A stretch of DNA of 64,000 nt from Chryseobacterium daecheongense (GTDB taxonomy: Bacteria; Bacteroidota; Bacteroidia; Flavobacteriales; Weeksellaceae). Below the pieces are notes generated by a model. That model saw nothing but the letters and a program-made list of their open reading frames with translations, did not search any database and had not been told where the DNA came from. Position 1 is the stretch's first letter, and every line of letters starts with the position of its first letter. Below, one piece after another: positions 26,386-35,505 of this stretch. Made by a program: the position numbers and the translations under genes. The stretch covers positions 682,001 through 746,000 of the forward strand of contig NZ_RJTX01000002.1 of assembly GCF_003729955.1 (NCBI RefSeq), in the 5' to 3' direction.

Positions 26386-27507
26386 TTAGTTGAATAAATC
26401 TTTTACTTTATCAAAAAAAGTTTTCTCTTTTCCGGAGGGTTCAGCCACCATTTCACCACTTGACATCTGCTTTTCGAAAAAATCCTTTTGTTCCTTTGTA
26501 AGCTTTTGTGGGGTCCATACATTGATGTGGATGAACATATCACCTTTTCCATAGCTGTCAATGCTTGGAAGACCTTTTCCTGCCAATCTTAAGATCTTAC
26601 CGGACTGGGTACCAGGATCTACCGTAATCTTCACTTTTCCACCCACTGTAGGAACCTCTCTTTTAGTTCCTAAAGCGGCTTCTGCAAACGAAATATATAA
26701 TTCCTGGTGAAGATTGTCACCTTCTCTTTTAATAACTTTGTCTACCTCTTCTTCAATGATCACCAATAAATCTCCCGGAACACCTCCGAAAGGAGCATCG
26801 TTTCCTTTTCCTCTTACATTAAGCTGAATACCATCTCTTGCTCCGGCTGGAATGTTGATGGTCACTTCCTCTTCATCTTTGATCAAACCTTGTGCATTAG
26901 CACCTGCAGGAATTTTATCGGCTACTTTTCCGATTCCCTGACAGGTTCCACAAGTTGTTTGGGTCTGCATTTGTCCGAACATTGTATTCATTACTTTGAT
27001 CTGGACACCGGAGCCGTTACAGGTAGGACATGTTTTTGAAGTAGCACCTTCCGCCATCTTCATTTTCTTTACTTTGATGGTTTTCTGGGTACCATTTACC
27101 ATCTCTTCAAGGTTCAGCTTGATTCTGATTCTAAGATTGGAACCCTTCACCTGCTGATGTCCTCCGCCACCAAATCCACCGAATCCGCCACCGAAATGCC
27201 CTCCGAAAATATCTCCAAACTGGCTGAAAATATCTTCCATATTCATTCCGCCGCCAAATCCACCACCGAATCCTCCGTTTCCACCTACACCGGCATGTCC
27301 GAACTGGTCGTATCTTGCACGTTTCTGGTCATCACTCAGGATTTCATAGGCTTCAGCCGCTTCTTTGAATTTTTCTTCGGCTGTTTTATCTCCCGGATTT
27401 TTATCGGGGTGATATTTGATGGCCATTTTTCGGTAGGCTTTCTTTATTTCATCAGCTGATGCAGATTTACTTACTTCAAGAACCTCGTAATAATCTCTTT
27501 TTGACAT
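26386..27507 (-). CDS. dnaJ: chaperone DnaJ
   Basis: DnaJ delivers unfolded proteins to DnaK and stimulates its ATPase. The 373 residues show the J domain at 1-70 with the HPD tripeptide ([10 protein letters not shown]), a long Gly/Phe region (about 75-120), four zinc-binding CxxC repeats (the first is CPTCNGSG; the one that would be third is weakened), and the C-terminal substrate domains. The zinc region appears shortened to two clear CxxCxG repeats (CPTCNGSG and CGTCQGIG), as in some Bacteroidota DnaJ. It is downstream of grpE on the same strand, separated by 97 bases. Confidence 0.94.
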   Translation of the reverse strand: MSKRDYYEVLEVSKSASADEIKKAYRKMAIKYHPDKNPGDKTAEEKFKEAAEAYEILSDDQKRARYDQFGHAGVGGNGGFGGGFGGGMNMEDIFSQFGDIFGGHFGGGFGGFGGGGHQQVKGSNLRIRIKLNLEEMVNGTQKTIKVKKMKMAEGATSKTCPTCNGSGVQIKVMNTMFGQMQTQTTCGTCQGIGKVADKIPAGANAQGLIKDEEEVTINIPAGARDGIQLNVRGKGNDAPFGGVPGDLLVIIEEEVDKVIKREGDNLHQELYISFAEAALGTKREVPTVGGKVKITVDPGTQSGKILRLAGKGLPSIDSYGKGDMFIHINVWTPQKLTKEQKDFFEKQMSSGEMVAEPSGKEKTFFDKVKDLFN

Positions 27508-27604
27508 GATTTTATAATTGATTATTGATAAATGATAACAGACATTCAGAATGGTATAAGTGAGATCTCATCAATTATCACTCATCATTTATCATTTATT
27601 AATA

Positions 27605-28147
27605 TTAGTTTCCTGTTACTACTTTGGCAAAACGAATCACCTTGTCATTTAAAGTGTAACCTGTTTCAATAACATCTACGATTTTACCTTTCAGATCTTC
27701 CGTAGGAGCAGGGATCTGAGTAATCGCTTCATGGAAATCTACATTAAAGCTGTCTCCAGGTTTTACTTCCATTGCTTTTAATCCCTTTTCATTAAGTTTT
27801 CCTTTGAACTTCTGGTAGATAAGTTCCACTCCTTGTAAATCCGCTGAATTTCCGTTTTTGGCAATTTCTTTTAAAGCTCTTTCGAAATCATCCAGAACTC
27901 CCAGCATAGAAATCATCATATCCTGATTAGCGTACTGGAAGAATTCCATTTTCTCCTTCGATGTTCTCTTTTTATAATTTTCAAATTCAGCATAAAGACG
28001 AACATAACGATCTTTTTCTTGTGCCAAAAGTTCCTCTGCTGTCGGCTCAACTGTCACATTTTCTCCAGAATTGTTTTCATTAGGAGTAGTATTCTCTTCT
28101 TGCTTATTGATGTTTTCTTCGTTGATATCCTGATTTTCCATATTCAA
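27605..28147 (-). CDS. grpE: nucleotide exchange factor GrpE
   Basis: GrpE releases ADP from DnaK. The 180-residue protein has an acidic Asn/Glu-rich N-terminus (about 1-40). A long coiled coil (DRYVRLYAEFENYKKRTSKEK) and the C-terminal beta domain ending VIRFAKVVTGN follow. The beginning MNMENQD allows a start two codons later. With dnaJ it forms the grpE-dnaJ pair, and dnaK must lie elsewhere. The 97-base gap contains phased TCATTTATCATTTATTAA-like repeats and no clear terminator. Confidence 0.94.
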   Translation of the reverse strand: MNMENQDINEENINKQEENTTPNENNSGENVTVEPTAEELLAQEKDRYVRLYAEFENYKKRTSKEKMEFFQYANQDMMISMLGVLDDFERALKEIAKNGNSADLQGVELIYQKFKGKLNEKGLKAMEVKPGDSFNVDFHEAITQIPAPTEDLKGKIVDVIETGYTLNDKVIRFAKVVTGN

Positions 28148-28295
28148 TAACTATTTTACAGAATTGTTTGTCAAAGATTCTGCCAAAGAAAAAATCAGGA
28201 CATTAAGTCAGAAAATTTGGTTAAATAGTGGAAAAGTCAATAGTCAATTGTGAATAACCAATCTAAAATTCTCGATTGACCATTCACTTATTATA

Positions 28296-29630
28296 TTATT
28301 CTCCGAAGAAAGTCTGGAATAGCAGATAGAGATTCAGAATGATGATCACCAAAGAAATGAGCCATACACAAACTTTCAAGAATGGTTTATTGGCAAATTC
28401 TCCCATTTTAGCCTTGTCATTGGTGAACATCACTAGCGGAACCACGGCAAAGCTGAGTTGCATGGACAGGATAACCTGGCTTAAAACTAAAAGATCGGTC
28501 GTACCTTTTTCACCGTAAATAATGGTGACAATCAATGCCGGAATTACAGCTATAAGTCTTGTGATTAATCTTCGCAGCCAAGGTTTTAAGCGGATATTTA
28601 AAAAACCTTCCATTACAATTTGCCCGGCAAGAGTTCCGGTAAGGGTAGAATTTTGCCCGGAAGCTAATAAAGCAATAGCAAAAGCAATACTTGCCATGGA
28701 AGCGCCCAGAATAGGCGTTAACATTTTATAAGCATCATGGATATCTGCCACATGCTTATTGCCAGTGGTATGGAAAGTGGCAGCAGCAAGAATTAAGATG
28801 GCTGCATTAATAAAGAAAGCTAATAATAAAGAAACCGTACTATCCAATGTTGCAAATTTGATAGCTTCTTTTTTCCCTTCCCTGTCACGGGTATAATCCC
28901 GGGTCTGAACAATGCTACTGTGAAGATATAAGTTATGGGGCATTACGGTAGCTCCTAAAATTCCGATGGCTATATAAAGCATGGCGGGATTTTGAATAAT
29001 TTCTTTCCGAGGAACCAATCCTCCAAGAATTTCATTAAATGCCGGTTTTGATATAACGATTTCGTATACGAAGCAGGCCAGTATGATGAAAATAAGCCCG
29101 CCTACAATACTTTCAATCCATCTGAAGCCTTTTGCCTGGAGCAGAAGGATAATAAGTACATCAATGGTTGTAATCACGATTCCCCAAGTGAGCGGTATAT
29201 GAAATAATAAATTCAATGCAATGGCAGAACCGATGACTTCTGCTAAGTCACAGGCAGCAATGGCAATCTCACAAAATACCCATAAGATAAAATTGGTTGT
29301 AGGATTAAAATGATCTCTACAAGCTTGGGCCAAATCTCTTTCTGCTACTACACCCAGTTTTACGGATAAGTGCTGCAATACCATAGCGAAAATATTAGAG
29401 ATAAGGATCACAGAAAGCAGGGTGTACCCAAATTGTGCACCTCCGGCAATATCTGTTGCCCAGTTTCCGGGATCCATGTATCCAACGGCTACCATAAGAC
29501 CCGGTCCGGCAAAAGCGAGATATTTCCTCCAAAAAGTAGCCTTTTTAGGAACTTTTATCGTTGAATATACTTCTGATAATGAGTGCGAAGTCTTATCTTT
29601 TCTCCAGCCTTGTTTTATATTAAAATTCAT
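28296..29630 (-). CDS. mntH: Nramp-family divalent metal transporter
   Basis: This 444-residue protein has about 11 membrane helices. The metal-binding motifs of Nramp are intact: DPGNWATD in helix 1 (near residue 52) and MPHNLYLHSS in helix 6 (near 235). It should bring Mn2+ (and perhaps Fe2+) into the cytoplasm with protons. A GTTAG-N6-CTAAC inverted repeat lies 5 bases upstream of the start, a likely operator for a metal-sensing repressor, so expression should rise when metal is short. It is transcribed alone. Confidence 0.93.
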   Translation of the reverse strand: MNFNIKQGWRKDKTSHSLSEVYSTIKVPKKATFWRKYLAFAGPGLMVAVGYMDPGNWATDIAGGAQFGYTLLSVILISNIFAMVLQHLSVKLGVVAERDLAQACRDHFNPTTNFILWVFCEIAIAACDLAEVIGSAIALNLLFHIPLTWGIVITTIDVLIILLLQAKGFRWIESIVGGLIFIILACFVYEIVISKPAFNEILGGLVPRKEIIQNPAMLYIAIGILGATVMPHNLYLHSSIVQTRDYTRDREGKKEAIKFATLDSTVSLLLAFFINAAILILAAATFHTTGNKHVADIHDAYKMLTPILGASMASIAFAIALLASGQNSTLTGTLAGQIVMEGFLNIRLKPWLRRLITRLIAVIPALIVTIIYGEKGTTDLLVLSQVILSMQLSFAVVPLVMFTNDKAKMGEFANKPFLKVCVWLISLVIIILNLYLLFQTFFGE

Positions 29631-29656
29631 AAATGTTAGAAATGACTAACAAATTT
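29631..29656 (-). promoter_or_regulatory. candidate metal-repressor operator of mntH
   Basis: The inverted repeat GTTAG (29635-29639), 6 bases, CTAAC (29646-29650), flanked by A/T-rich extensions (AAAT and AAATTT), directly precedes the mntH start. DtxR/MntR-family sites often contain TTAG...CTAA half sites. The gene for the repressor is not in the window, so the assignment is inference. Confidence 0.45.
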
Positions 29657-29692
29657 AATTAAATAAATGAAAATGCAAAAATTATAAAAGAA

Positions 29693-29719
29693 AATCCCGG
29701 AAAATATTTCTCCGGGATT
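29693..29719 (-). terminator. terminator of the DUF937-OmpA gene
   Basis: AATCCCGGA and TCCGGGATT pair around a 9-base loop. On the minus strand TTTTCTTTT follows. It lies 22 bases past the stop at 29742. Confidence 0.85.
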
Positions 29720-29741
29720 GGTTTATATGGTTTGTAAAAGA

Positions 29742-31043
29742 TTATTTTGCAAATCTTACAGCCATTTTTCTGTCAACTGCTCTTTCAGCATCAGAAGCTT
29801 TTGCATCTACGGTAGCAAATTTGCTTCCATATCCTTCTGCTCCTAGAACCTGAGCTCCAACTCCTGCTTTAGTTAAAGCAGCTTTAATAAAGTCAGCTCT
29901 GGCTTGAGATAATTTTACATTGGATGCTTCATTACCTGTTTTGTCAGTATATCCCCCGATTTTAATTTTTGCATCAGGGAATGCTTTAAGAATAGCTACT
30001 AAATTATCCAGCTGTCCTTGAGAACCTGCTTCCAATTCAGTAGAGCTACCCATTTTGAAATTCACATGGTCAAAATCGTACCATACATCTTTCAATGCAG
30101 CATCATCTTTAGCATTTTTATAACCGTCAGACTTTAAGAAAGAAATCATTCTGTCTTCCATTCCGCCTTTGTATCCTTTTAATGCTACACCATTAAGGTC
30201 GATGCTTTCATCAACTTTTGTTGTCGTAGCTGTAGCTGCTGCCGTATCTGTAGTGGATACCGCTGCTGTATCAGAAGATACTGCTGCAGAATCAGAAGTT
30301 GTGGTGGTTGTAGTTGTTTCTTTCTTATTACATTGTTTCCATAAGAAATATCCTGCTGCTAACAGTAACAGTAATGGTAATAACCATTTCCAGATAGAAC
30401 CGCCACCTCCGTCATTTCTGTCAGGATAAGTTCCGGTAGGAGTTGTACTTCTTGTTACTTCTATTTTAGGTTCTTCATGAGAAGTCACTTTTACCTTGTC
30501 ATCATCATTATCGAACTTATATCCTTTTGCCCAATCACCAAGATTAAGTGAAGCTAAAGAAAGTCCGGCAGGCAATAATGTAGAAATGATACCTTTCTGT
30601 TCGCCTAATAGATTGGAAATACCAGATTGTCCTAAATTGTTATCAGAAGCATATTTTCCGATAGAGCCTAACGTAGCACCTGTCACCATATTCAACAAAG
30701 AGCTGGATGAATTGTTGCTGATGCCTGCATAAGTTGCAATAGTATTCACTAGTCCATTTACCTTATCACCAAAGATTAATGATAATAAGCTACTTATCCA
30801 GGAATTATTATTCTCAGATCCACCTAATAAATTTCCCAATATGCCACTTGATGAAGCATTGGTAATGGCATCCAAAACCGCAGGATTATCAGAATTGTTG
30901 GCTAAACCTCCTACAACTGCAGGTAATAATCCTCCAATTGCTTTTGAAATACCAGACTCACTTTCTCCAAGCTGTGATGCTGCCTGAGAAACTAAAGCGG
31001 GACCTAATTGTCCTTTAATTAAATCAATTACATTTAAAGACAT
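29742..31043 (-). CDS. DUF937-OmpA inner-membrane-anchored peptidoglycan-binding protein
   Basis: This 433-residue protein has three parts. The N-terminal DUF937 domain (about 1-165) is built from repeated helices with AIGGLLPAVVGGLA and no signal peptide. A single membrane helix follows after a Gly-rich linker (WLLPLLLLLAAGYFLW, near 220), then a Thr/Ser/Ala-rich low-complexity spacer. A C-terminal OmpA domain comes last (about 320-433) with IGGYTDKTGNEASNVKLSQARA and NxxLSxxRA-type peptidoglycan contacts, ending DRKMAVRF. This predicts DUF937 in the cytoplasm and OmpA in the periplasm. It is transcribed alone. The function is unknown. Confidence 0.87.
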   Translation of the reverse strand: MSLNVIDLIKGQLGPALVSQAASQLGESESGISKAIGGLLPAVVGGLANNSDNPAVLDAITNASSSGILGNLLGGSENNNSWISSLLSLIFGDKVNGLVNTIATYAGISNNSSSSLLNMVTGATLGSIGKYASDNNLGQSGISNLLGEQKGIISTLLPAGLSLASLNLGDWAKGYKFDNDDDKVKVTSHEEPKIEVTRSTTPTGTYPDRNDGGGGSIWKWLLPLLLLLAAGYFLWKQCNKKETTTTTTTSDSAAVSSDTAAVSTTDTAAATATTTKVDESIDLNGVALKGYKGGMEDRMISFLKSDGYKNAKDDAALKDVWYDFDHVNFKMGSSTELEAGSQGQLDNLVAILKAFPDAKIKIGGYTDKTGNEASNVKLSQARADFIKAALTKAGVGAQVLGAEGYGSKFATVDAKASDAERAVDRKMAVRFAK

Positions 31044-31364
31044 AATAAATTTATTTTAAAATTAATGTTGACATAAATTTAAACAAAAAATAGTCCAAAT
31101 AATATTTTTTTTGAAATATTTGACGTGTTATCTGAATTTTTTTTGAAGAATTGATAAAAAATATTGTGTGATTTTATAAATAATGCTCGACTGTGAGGCA
31201 GTTTGCCGGAAATTGGAAAATGTTTTAATCAACAATCACGAATGGGAATTGTTTTTCTCTAAACTGTGAGGTTATATGAAATAATATGGAATATAATTGT
31301 GATTCCATATAAAGAAAATCCGGATATTGCCAGCAATATCCGGATTTTTATGTTTTTTGTCTTT
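31044..31364. other. intergenic region between the OmpA-type gene and proS
   Basis: The 321 bases hold the promoter region of the OmpA-type gene, an inverted repeat ATATGGAAT/ATTCCATAT at 31284-31310, and the proS terminator at 31315-31348. No gene is supported. The inverted repeat sits just downstream of the proS terminator and could be a second hairpin of that 3' end. Confidence 0.6.
31315..31348 (-). terminator. intrinsic terminator of proS
   Basis: A perfect 16-base-pair stem (31315-31330 with 31333-31348) with a CA loop. On the minus strand a T-rich tract (TTTTCTTTAT) follows. The proS stop lies 17 bases before it. Confidence 0.9.
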
Positions 31365-32840
31365 TTAATACGCTTTTGCGAATAATACTCTTCTTTTAGA
31401 TGCTTTTCCTGAGATAAGAGAAATTCCTTCTTCTATATCATCATCTAAAGGGATGCATCTGATGGTAGCTTTAGTCTCATTTTTAATCTGTTCTTCTTCT
31501 TCGGCAGTGCCATCCCAATGAGCATAAATGAAACCTCCTTTTTCATCTAAGACTTTTTTAAACTCTTCATAAGTATCCACTCTGGTGATATTATCTTTTC
31601 TAAAATTATAAGCTTTATTATAGACATCTTTCTGAATAGTATTCAATAATTCTTCGATATAGGAATCTAATCCGTCAATAGAACGGACTTCTTTGGTAAG
31701 ATTATCTCTCCTCGCGATCTCTACCGATTTATTTTCCAGATCTTTTGGTCCGATAGCAATTCTTACCGGAACTCCTTTTAATTCATACTCTGCAAATTTC
31801 CAACCTGGTTTATTTTGAGTGTCATTATCGAATTTAACAGAGATTCCTTTGGCTCTTAGTTTAGTTTGAATATCCAATGCAACCTCACTGATCTGGTTTA
31901 ATTGTTCTTCACCTTTGAAGATAGGAACTATAACTACCTGAATCGGAGCCAGAGTAGGAGGTAACACCAATCCGAAATCATCAGAGTGGGTCATAATAAG
32001 AGCTCCCATCAGACGGGTAGAAGTTCCCCATGAAGTTGCCCATGCATGTTCAATCTTACCTTCTTTGTTAGTGAATTTCACATCAAAAGCCTTTGCGAAA
32101 TTCTGGCCTAAGAAGTGAGATGTACCTGCCTGAAGCGCTTTCCCGTCCTGCATTAATGCTTCAATACAGTAAGTTTCATCAGCCCCTGCAAATCTTTCAG
32201 AAGGCGTCTTTAATCCTTTGATAACAGGAATTGCCATGAATTTTTCTGCGAAATCAGCATATACATCGATCATTTTTTCCGTTTCTTCAATAGCTTCATC
32301 CTTTGTAGCATGTGCAGTGTGTCCTTCTTGCCATAGGAATTCTGCCGTTCTTAAAAACAAACGGGTTCTCATTTCCCAACGCACCACATTAGCCCATTGG
32401 TTGATCAGGATAGGTAGATCTCTATAAGATTGTATCCAGTTTTTATAAGTACTCCAGATGATCGCTTCTGAAGTGGGACGAACGATAAGTTCTTCTTCAA
32501 GCTTAGCATCCGGATCTACAATTAATTTTTGAGGGTTGTTTGGATCAGTTTTTAGTCTGTAATGGGTAACAACCGCACATTCTTTAGCAAAACCCTCTGC
32601 ATTTTTCTCTTCGGCCTCAAACAAGCTTTTGGGTACAAAAAGCGGGAAATAAGCATTAACGTGACCAGTTTCTTTAAATTTTTTGTCCATTTCATCACGC
32701 ATTTTTTCCCAGATGGCGTATCCATACGGTTTAATAACCATACATCCACGTACCCCTGAGTTTTCAGCCAGATCTGCTTTCACTACTAACTCGTTATACC
32801 ACTTGCTGTAATCTTCGCTTCTTGAGGTTAATTTTGCCAT
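31365..32840 (-). CDS. proS: proline-tRNA ligase, eukaryote/archaeal-like type
   Basis: This class II synthetase charges tRNA-Pro. The 491 residues begin [17 protein letters not shown] and contain motif 1 [16 protein letters not shown], motif 2 around RPTSEAIIW and [24 protein letters not shown] (near 150-185), and the anticodon-binding domain after about 285. A C-terminal domain carries CIPLDDD and ends RVLFAKAY with the usual terminal Tyr. The roughly 180-residue editing insert of the E. coli type is missing, as expected for the eukaryote-like type common in Bacteroidota. It is transcribed alone, opposite to the Gly/Trp-rich gene. Confidence 0.95.
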   Translation of the reverse strand: MAKLTSRSEDYSKWYNELVVKADLAENSGVRGCMVIKPYGYAIWEKMRDEMDKKFKETGHVNAYFPLFVPKSLFEAEEKNAEGFAKECAVVTHYRLKTDPNNPQKLIVDPDAKLEEELIVRPTSEAIIWSTYKNWIQSYRDLPILINQWANVVRWEMRTRLFLRTAEFLWQEGHTAHATKDEAIEETEKMIDVYADFAEKFMAIPVIKGLKTPSERFAGADETYCIEALMQDGKALQAGTSHFLGQNFAKAFDVKFTNKEGKIEHAWATSWGTSTRLMGALIMTHSDDFGLVLPPTLAPIQVVIVPIFKGEEQLNQISEVALDIQTKLRAKGISVKFDNDTQNKPGWKFAEYELKGVPVRIAIGPKDLENKSVEIARRDNLTKEVRSIDGLDSYIEELLNTIQKDVYNKAYNFRKDNITRVDTYEEFKKVLDEKGGFIYAHWDGTAEEEEQIKNETKATIRCIPLDDDIEEGISLISGKASKRRVLFAKAY

Positions 32841-32878
32841 TACGATTTTAACTTTTATATATTATTGTTATCTAAAAA

Positions 32879-32904
32879 TAAAAATCTATTTTTGATAGAT
32901 TTTT
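32879..32904. repeat. inverted repeat in the proS leader
   Basis: AAAAATCTA and TAGATTTTT are perfect 9-base arms around a 7-base centre. It lies between the presumed proS promoter and start. On the minus strand it is followed by a T-rich stretch and could act as a weak attenuator, though it contains almost no GC. Confidence 0.35.
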
Positions 32905-32914
32905 ATGACCAATA

Positions 32915-32947
32915 TTTGGTACATTTTTGGTACAGATTGCAAATATA
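32915..32947 (-). promoter_or_regulatory. proS -7 element and TTTGGTACA direct repeat
   Basis: On the minus strand TATATTTG at 32940-32947 matches TAnnTTTG, 100 bases before proS. Two direct copies of TTTGGTACA stand at 32915-32923 and 32926-32934 with an 11-base period, a spacing close to one helical turn. The site lies between divergent genes and could bind a regulator for either. Confidence 0.4.
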
Positions 32948-32974
32948 ATTTAAATTAAAAATTTTTACATTATC

Positions 32975-34006
32975 ATGAAAAGAAATATACATAAAAATTT
33001 GCTTGGTATGCTAAAGTCCAAAGGAATTTTAGCTATATCAGGTGGATTGCTGCTGGTGTCCTGTGGAGCGCAAATGGGCGGTTACAGTGAGACAGATGGG
33101 GTATATTACGATCCCAACAAAGATACCCTTCCTGAAGGGGTAATCATTAATGATGACAGAGGGAACAGAGTAGGTGAATATTATGATTATTATCAGGACT
33201 CCAATGTTATCCAAAATGCAGAGATCAATTCCAGAGAACAGGATAATAGGTACAATGCATGGAGCGGCAATGAATGGAATATGAATGCAACGGACTCCGA
33301 CTGGGGTAATTTTGCAGGAAGCGTAACGAATTACTATGACAATTCCTGGGGATGGGGATATCCTTGGGGTTGGTACGGATATAGCCCATATTGGGGCTGG
33401 AACCGAGGTTGGGGCTGGAATATAGGCTTCTCTTGGGGTTGGGGCGGCTCTTGGGGGTATAACCCATGGAACTGGGGCTTTGGATATTCACCTTATTGGG
33501 GCGGATATTATGATCCTTTCTGGGGCTATTATGGATACCCTTATTATGGAGGATGGTATGGTGGAGGTTACTGGGGTAACGGATATTACAACAGACCTAT
33601 TTACAGAAGAAGCGGTGCAGACGGCAGAGGATTCAACAGCTACAATGCAGGAGGCTTGAATAAATATGGAGCTGGTTCAGGATTCAGAAACGGTAACGGC
33701 AATACGTTGAGAAACAATACCGGTGGTTTCAGAAATACCAATACAGGAGGCTTCAGACAACAAGGAAATACCACTAACAGTGGTGGTTTCAGAAATTCGG
33801 GAACAAGACAACAGAATCCAACATATAATCCACCTAGAAGAAATGACAGCGGTTTTAGAAACGACAGTGGTTTCAGAAATGATAGCGGTTTCAGATCGGG
33901 AGGTTTTAACAATTCCAGCAGTGGAGGCGGCTTCAGATCCGGCGGTTCTACCGGCGGAGGCTTCAGATCCGGTGGTGGAGGCGGAGGCTTCAGAGGTGGA
34001 AGATAA
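32975..34006 (+). CDS. Gly/Trp/Tyr/Asn-rich lipoprotein of low complexity
   Basis: This 343-residue protein has a lipoprotein signal with lipobox LLVSCG near residue 30. A short acidic section follows (about 35-110). A Trp/Gly/Tyr-rich segment at about 115-210 repeats units such as WGWGY and YYGYPY. The C-terminal Arg/Gly/Asn tail (about 215-343) repeats GGFR and NDSGFR. No folded domain is apparent. The composition is like that of prion-like or phase-separating proteins, but on the cell envelope. Neighbouring proS gives no clue. It precedes a FadL-like porin by 31 bases, so the two may be co-transcribed. Function unknown. Confidence 0.8.
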   Translation: MKRNIHKNLLGMLKSKGILAISGGLLLVSCGAQMGGYSETDGVYYDPNKDTLPEGVIINDDRGNRVGEYYDYYQDSNVIQNAEINSREQDNRYNAWSGNEWNMNATDSDWGNFAGSVTNYYDNSWGWGYPWGWYGYSPYWGWNRGWGWNIGFSWGWGGSWGYNPWNWGFGYSPYWGGYYDPFWGYYGYPYYGGWYGGGYWGNGYYNRPIYRRSGADGRGFNSYNAGGLNKYGAGSGFRNGNGNTLRNNTGGFRNTNTGGFRQQGNTTNSGGFRNSGTRQQNPTYNPPRRNDSGFRNDSGFRNDSGFRSGGFNNSSSGGGFRSGGSTGGGFRSGGGGGGFRGGR

Positions 34007-34037
34007 TTTCAAAACATAATAACTATTCAAAAAAATA

Positions 34038-35438
34038 ATGTTAAAAAAATCTTTAGTCTTAATGAGTATTTCTGCTGCTTTTTTTGCGCAGGCTCAGGAT
34101 GTTTCTGTGATCAGAAATTCTATTGATGTATATTCCGGATCCCCAATGGTTGGATCATCCAAATTCAATGCAATGGCCGGAGCTAACGGAGCTTTAGGAG
34201 GAGACGCAAGTTCCCTGCTTACAAACCCTGCCGGTTTGGGAGTGGCCATTTCTGGTGAAATTAATGGAACATTGTCTATCAATAATAATAAAAATACTTC
34301 CTCTTTGGCAGGTTCGTCCATCAATTATAACATCAATGATGTAGATCTTGGAAATGTGGGTGGGATCATGACGTTTCAGCTGATGACTGAAAGTGCATGG
34401 AAGTTCATCAATGTGGGAGTGAATTTTTCCAATCAATCTATTGAAAATTATGTGGAAACACCAGGTAATAGTAACCTGATGTATGATTTTGATGTAGACA
34501 GAAGTTCTTCGTACGCAGGGCATGCTTACAACAGATATGGTAATCTTTCTAAGACCAGCTTTGGGGTAGGCGCAAATTATAATCATAACCTGTATTTAGG
34601 GGTAGGATTTAATTTCTTCAATGCAAGTATCGATCAGTATGATACAGCGGCTTTCAAATCTCTTCAAAATGGAGCAATAGATTATTTTGATAAGCAAAAC
34701 ACGCCTTATTTTGAAAGATCAACCGGTTTTTCTGCTTCTCTTGGGGTAATTGGTAAGGTAAGTCCTAATTTCAGAATCGGTGCAGCTTTGGAAACACCTA
34801 CTTTCTGGGAGATTGACAGAAGTTATGACTTTTATAATGATCCTGAATTAGGAGATGATTTCGGATATGAGAACAGAAGATTCACTTCTCCGCTTAAGGC
34901 GACAGTGAGTGCCGCAGTAGTTGCAGGTAAGAACTTCTCTTTGAATGCAGATTACAGCCTTGGCTTAACGACGCCAAAATATAAGGTGTACGGACCGGCA
35001 GAAACTGAATTAAATGATTTCTTCAAGGATAATTATAAAAATGTATCAGAAGTAAGAGTAGGTGCTGAATACAGAATCAAGCAGCTAAGATTGAGAGGAG
35101 GATACTCTTATGTATCCAACCCGTTAGATGCTTTAACGATTAACAGGTTTACGAATGAAGGAAGTACCGGAGATCAATCTTACAATAATCTGATTTTAAA
35201 TGACAGAAATTTATTGTCTTTCGGTTTAGGGTATGATTTCAAATCATTTTATATAGATGCAGCCTATCAGAATGTGACTTCTAAGTACAGCAATCCTTTT
35301 ATGAGAGGAGTTCTGTCTGATAATATAGATTCTGCTTATTATTCACCAACAGATATTGTAACCAGTGATGCTTACATTGTTTCCGATGTGAAAAACAGCA
35401 GAAATAACTTCTTTATTACATTCGGCTGGAAATTCTAA
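34038..35438 (+). CDS. OMPP1/FadL/TodX-family outer-membrane transport protein
   Basis: This 466-residue protein has a signal peptide (MLKKSLVLMSISAAFFAQAQ) and then the N-terminal plug motif FNAMAGANGALGGDASSLLTNPAGLG typical of FadL-like porins. Alternating amphipathic strands continue to the C-terminal aromatic FITFGWKF, which ends as a beta-barrel strand should. FadL homologues carry hydrophobic molecules across the outer membrane; the substrate here is unknown. Together with the preceding lipoprotein it may form a two-gene unit ending at a terminator. Confidence 0.87.
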   Translation: MLKKSLVLMSISAAFFAQAQDVSVIRNSIDVYSGSPMVGSSKFNAMAGANGALGGDASSLLTNPAGLGVAISGEINGTLSINNNKNTSSLAGSSINYNINDVDLGNVGGIMTFQLMTESAWKFINVGVNFSNQSIENYVETPGNSNLMYDFDVDRSSSYAGHAYNRYGNLSKTSFGVGANYNHNLYLGVGFNFFNASIDQYDTAAFKSLQNGAIDYFDKQNTPYFERSTGFSASLGVIGKVSPNFRIGAALETPTFWEIDRSYDFYNDPELGDDFGYENRRFTSPLKATVSAAVVAGKNFSLNADYSLGLTTPKYKVYGPAETELNDFFKDNYKNVSEVRVGAEYRIKQLRLRGGYSYVSNPLDALTINRFTNEGSTGDQSYNNLILNDRNLLSFGLGYDFKSFYIDAAYQNVTSKYSNPFMRGVLSDNIDSAYYSPTDIVTSDAYIVSDVKNSRNNFFITFGWKF

Positions 35439-35470
35439 TTTCCGGATTGTGTAATGAGTGATTAAATTGA

Positions 35471-35497
35471 GGCTCCGAATTTTAACAATTCGGAGTT
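35471..35497. terminator. terminator between the porin and ZIP genes
   Basis: CTCCGAATT and AATTCGGAG pair around a short loop, with TTTCTTGTTTTT following on the plus strand. It serves the porin unit and may also serve the convergent ZIP gene. Confidence 0.8.
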
Positions 35498-35505
35498 TCT
35501 TGTTT

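Noticed and set aside
27508-27604. A regulatory RNA between dnaJ and grpE
   Set aside because: The phased TCATTTATC-like words look like simple AT-rich repetition, similar to the sequences at 20900-20941 and 28235-28295, with no stable structure.
33640-34030. Repetitive open frames opposite the Gly/Trp-rich gene (LKPLSF and SEAS repeats)
   Set aside because: Their regularity comes from reading the GGFR/NDSGFR repeat codons on the other strand or frame; the plus-strand gene has a signal and lipobox.
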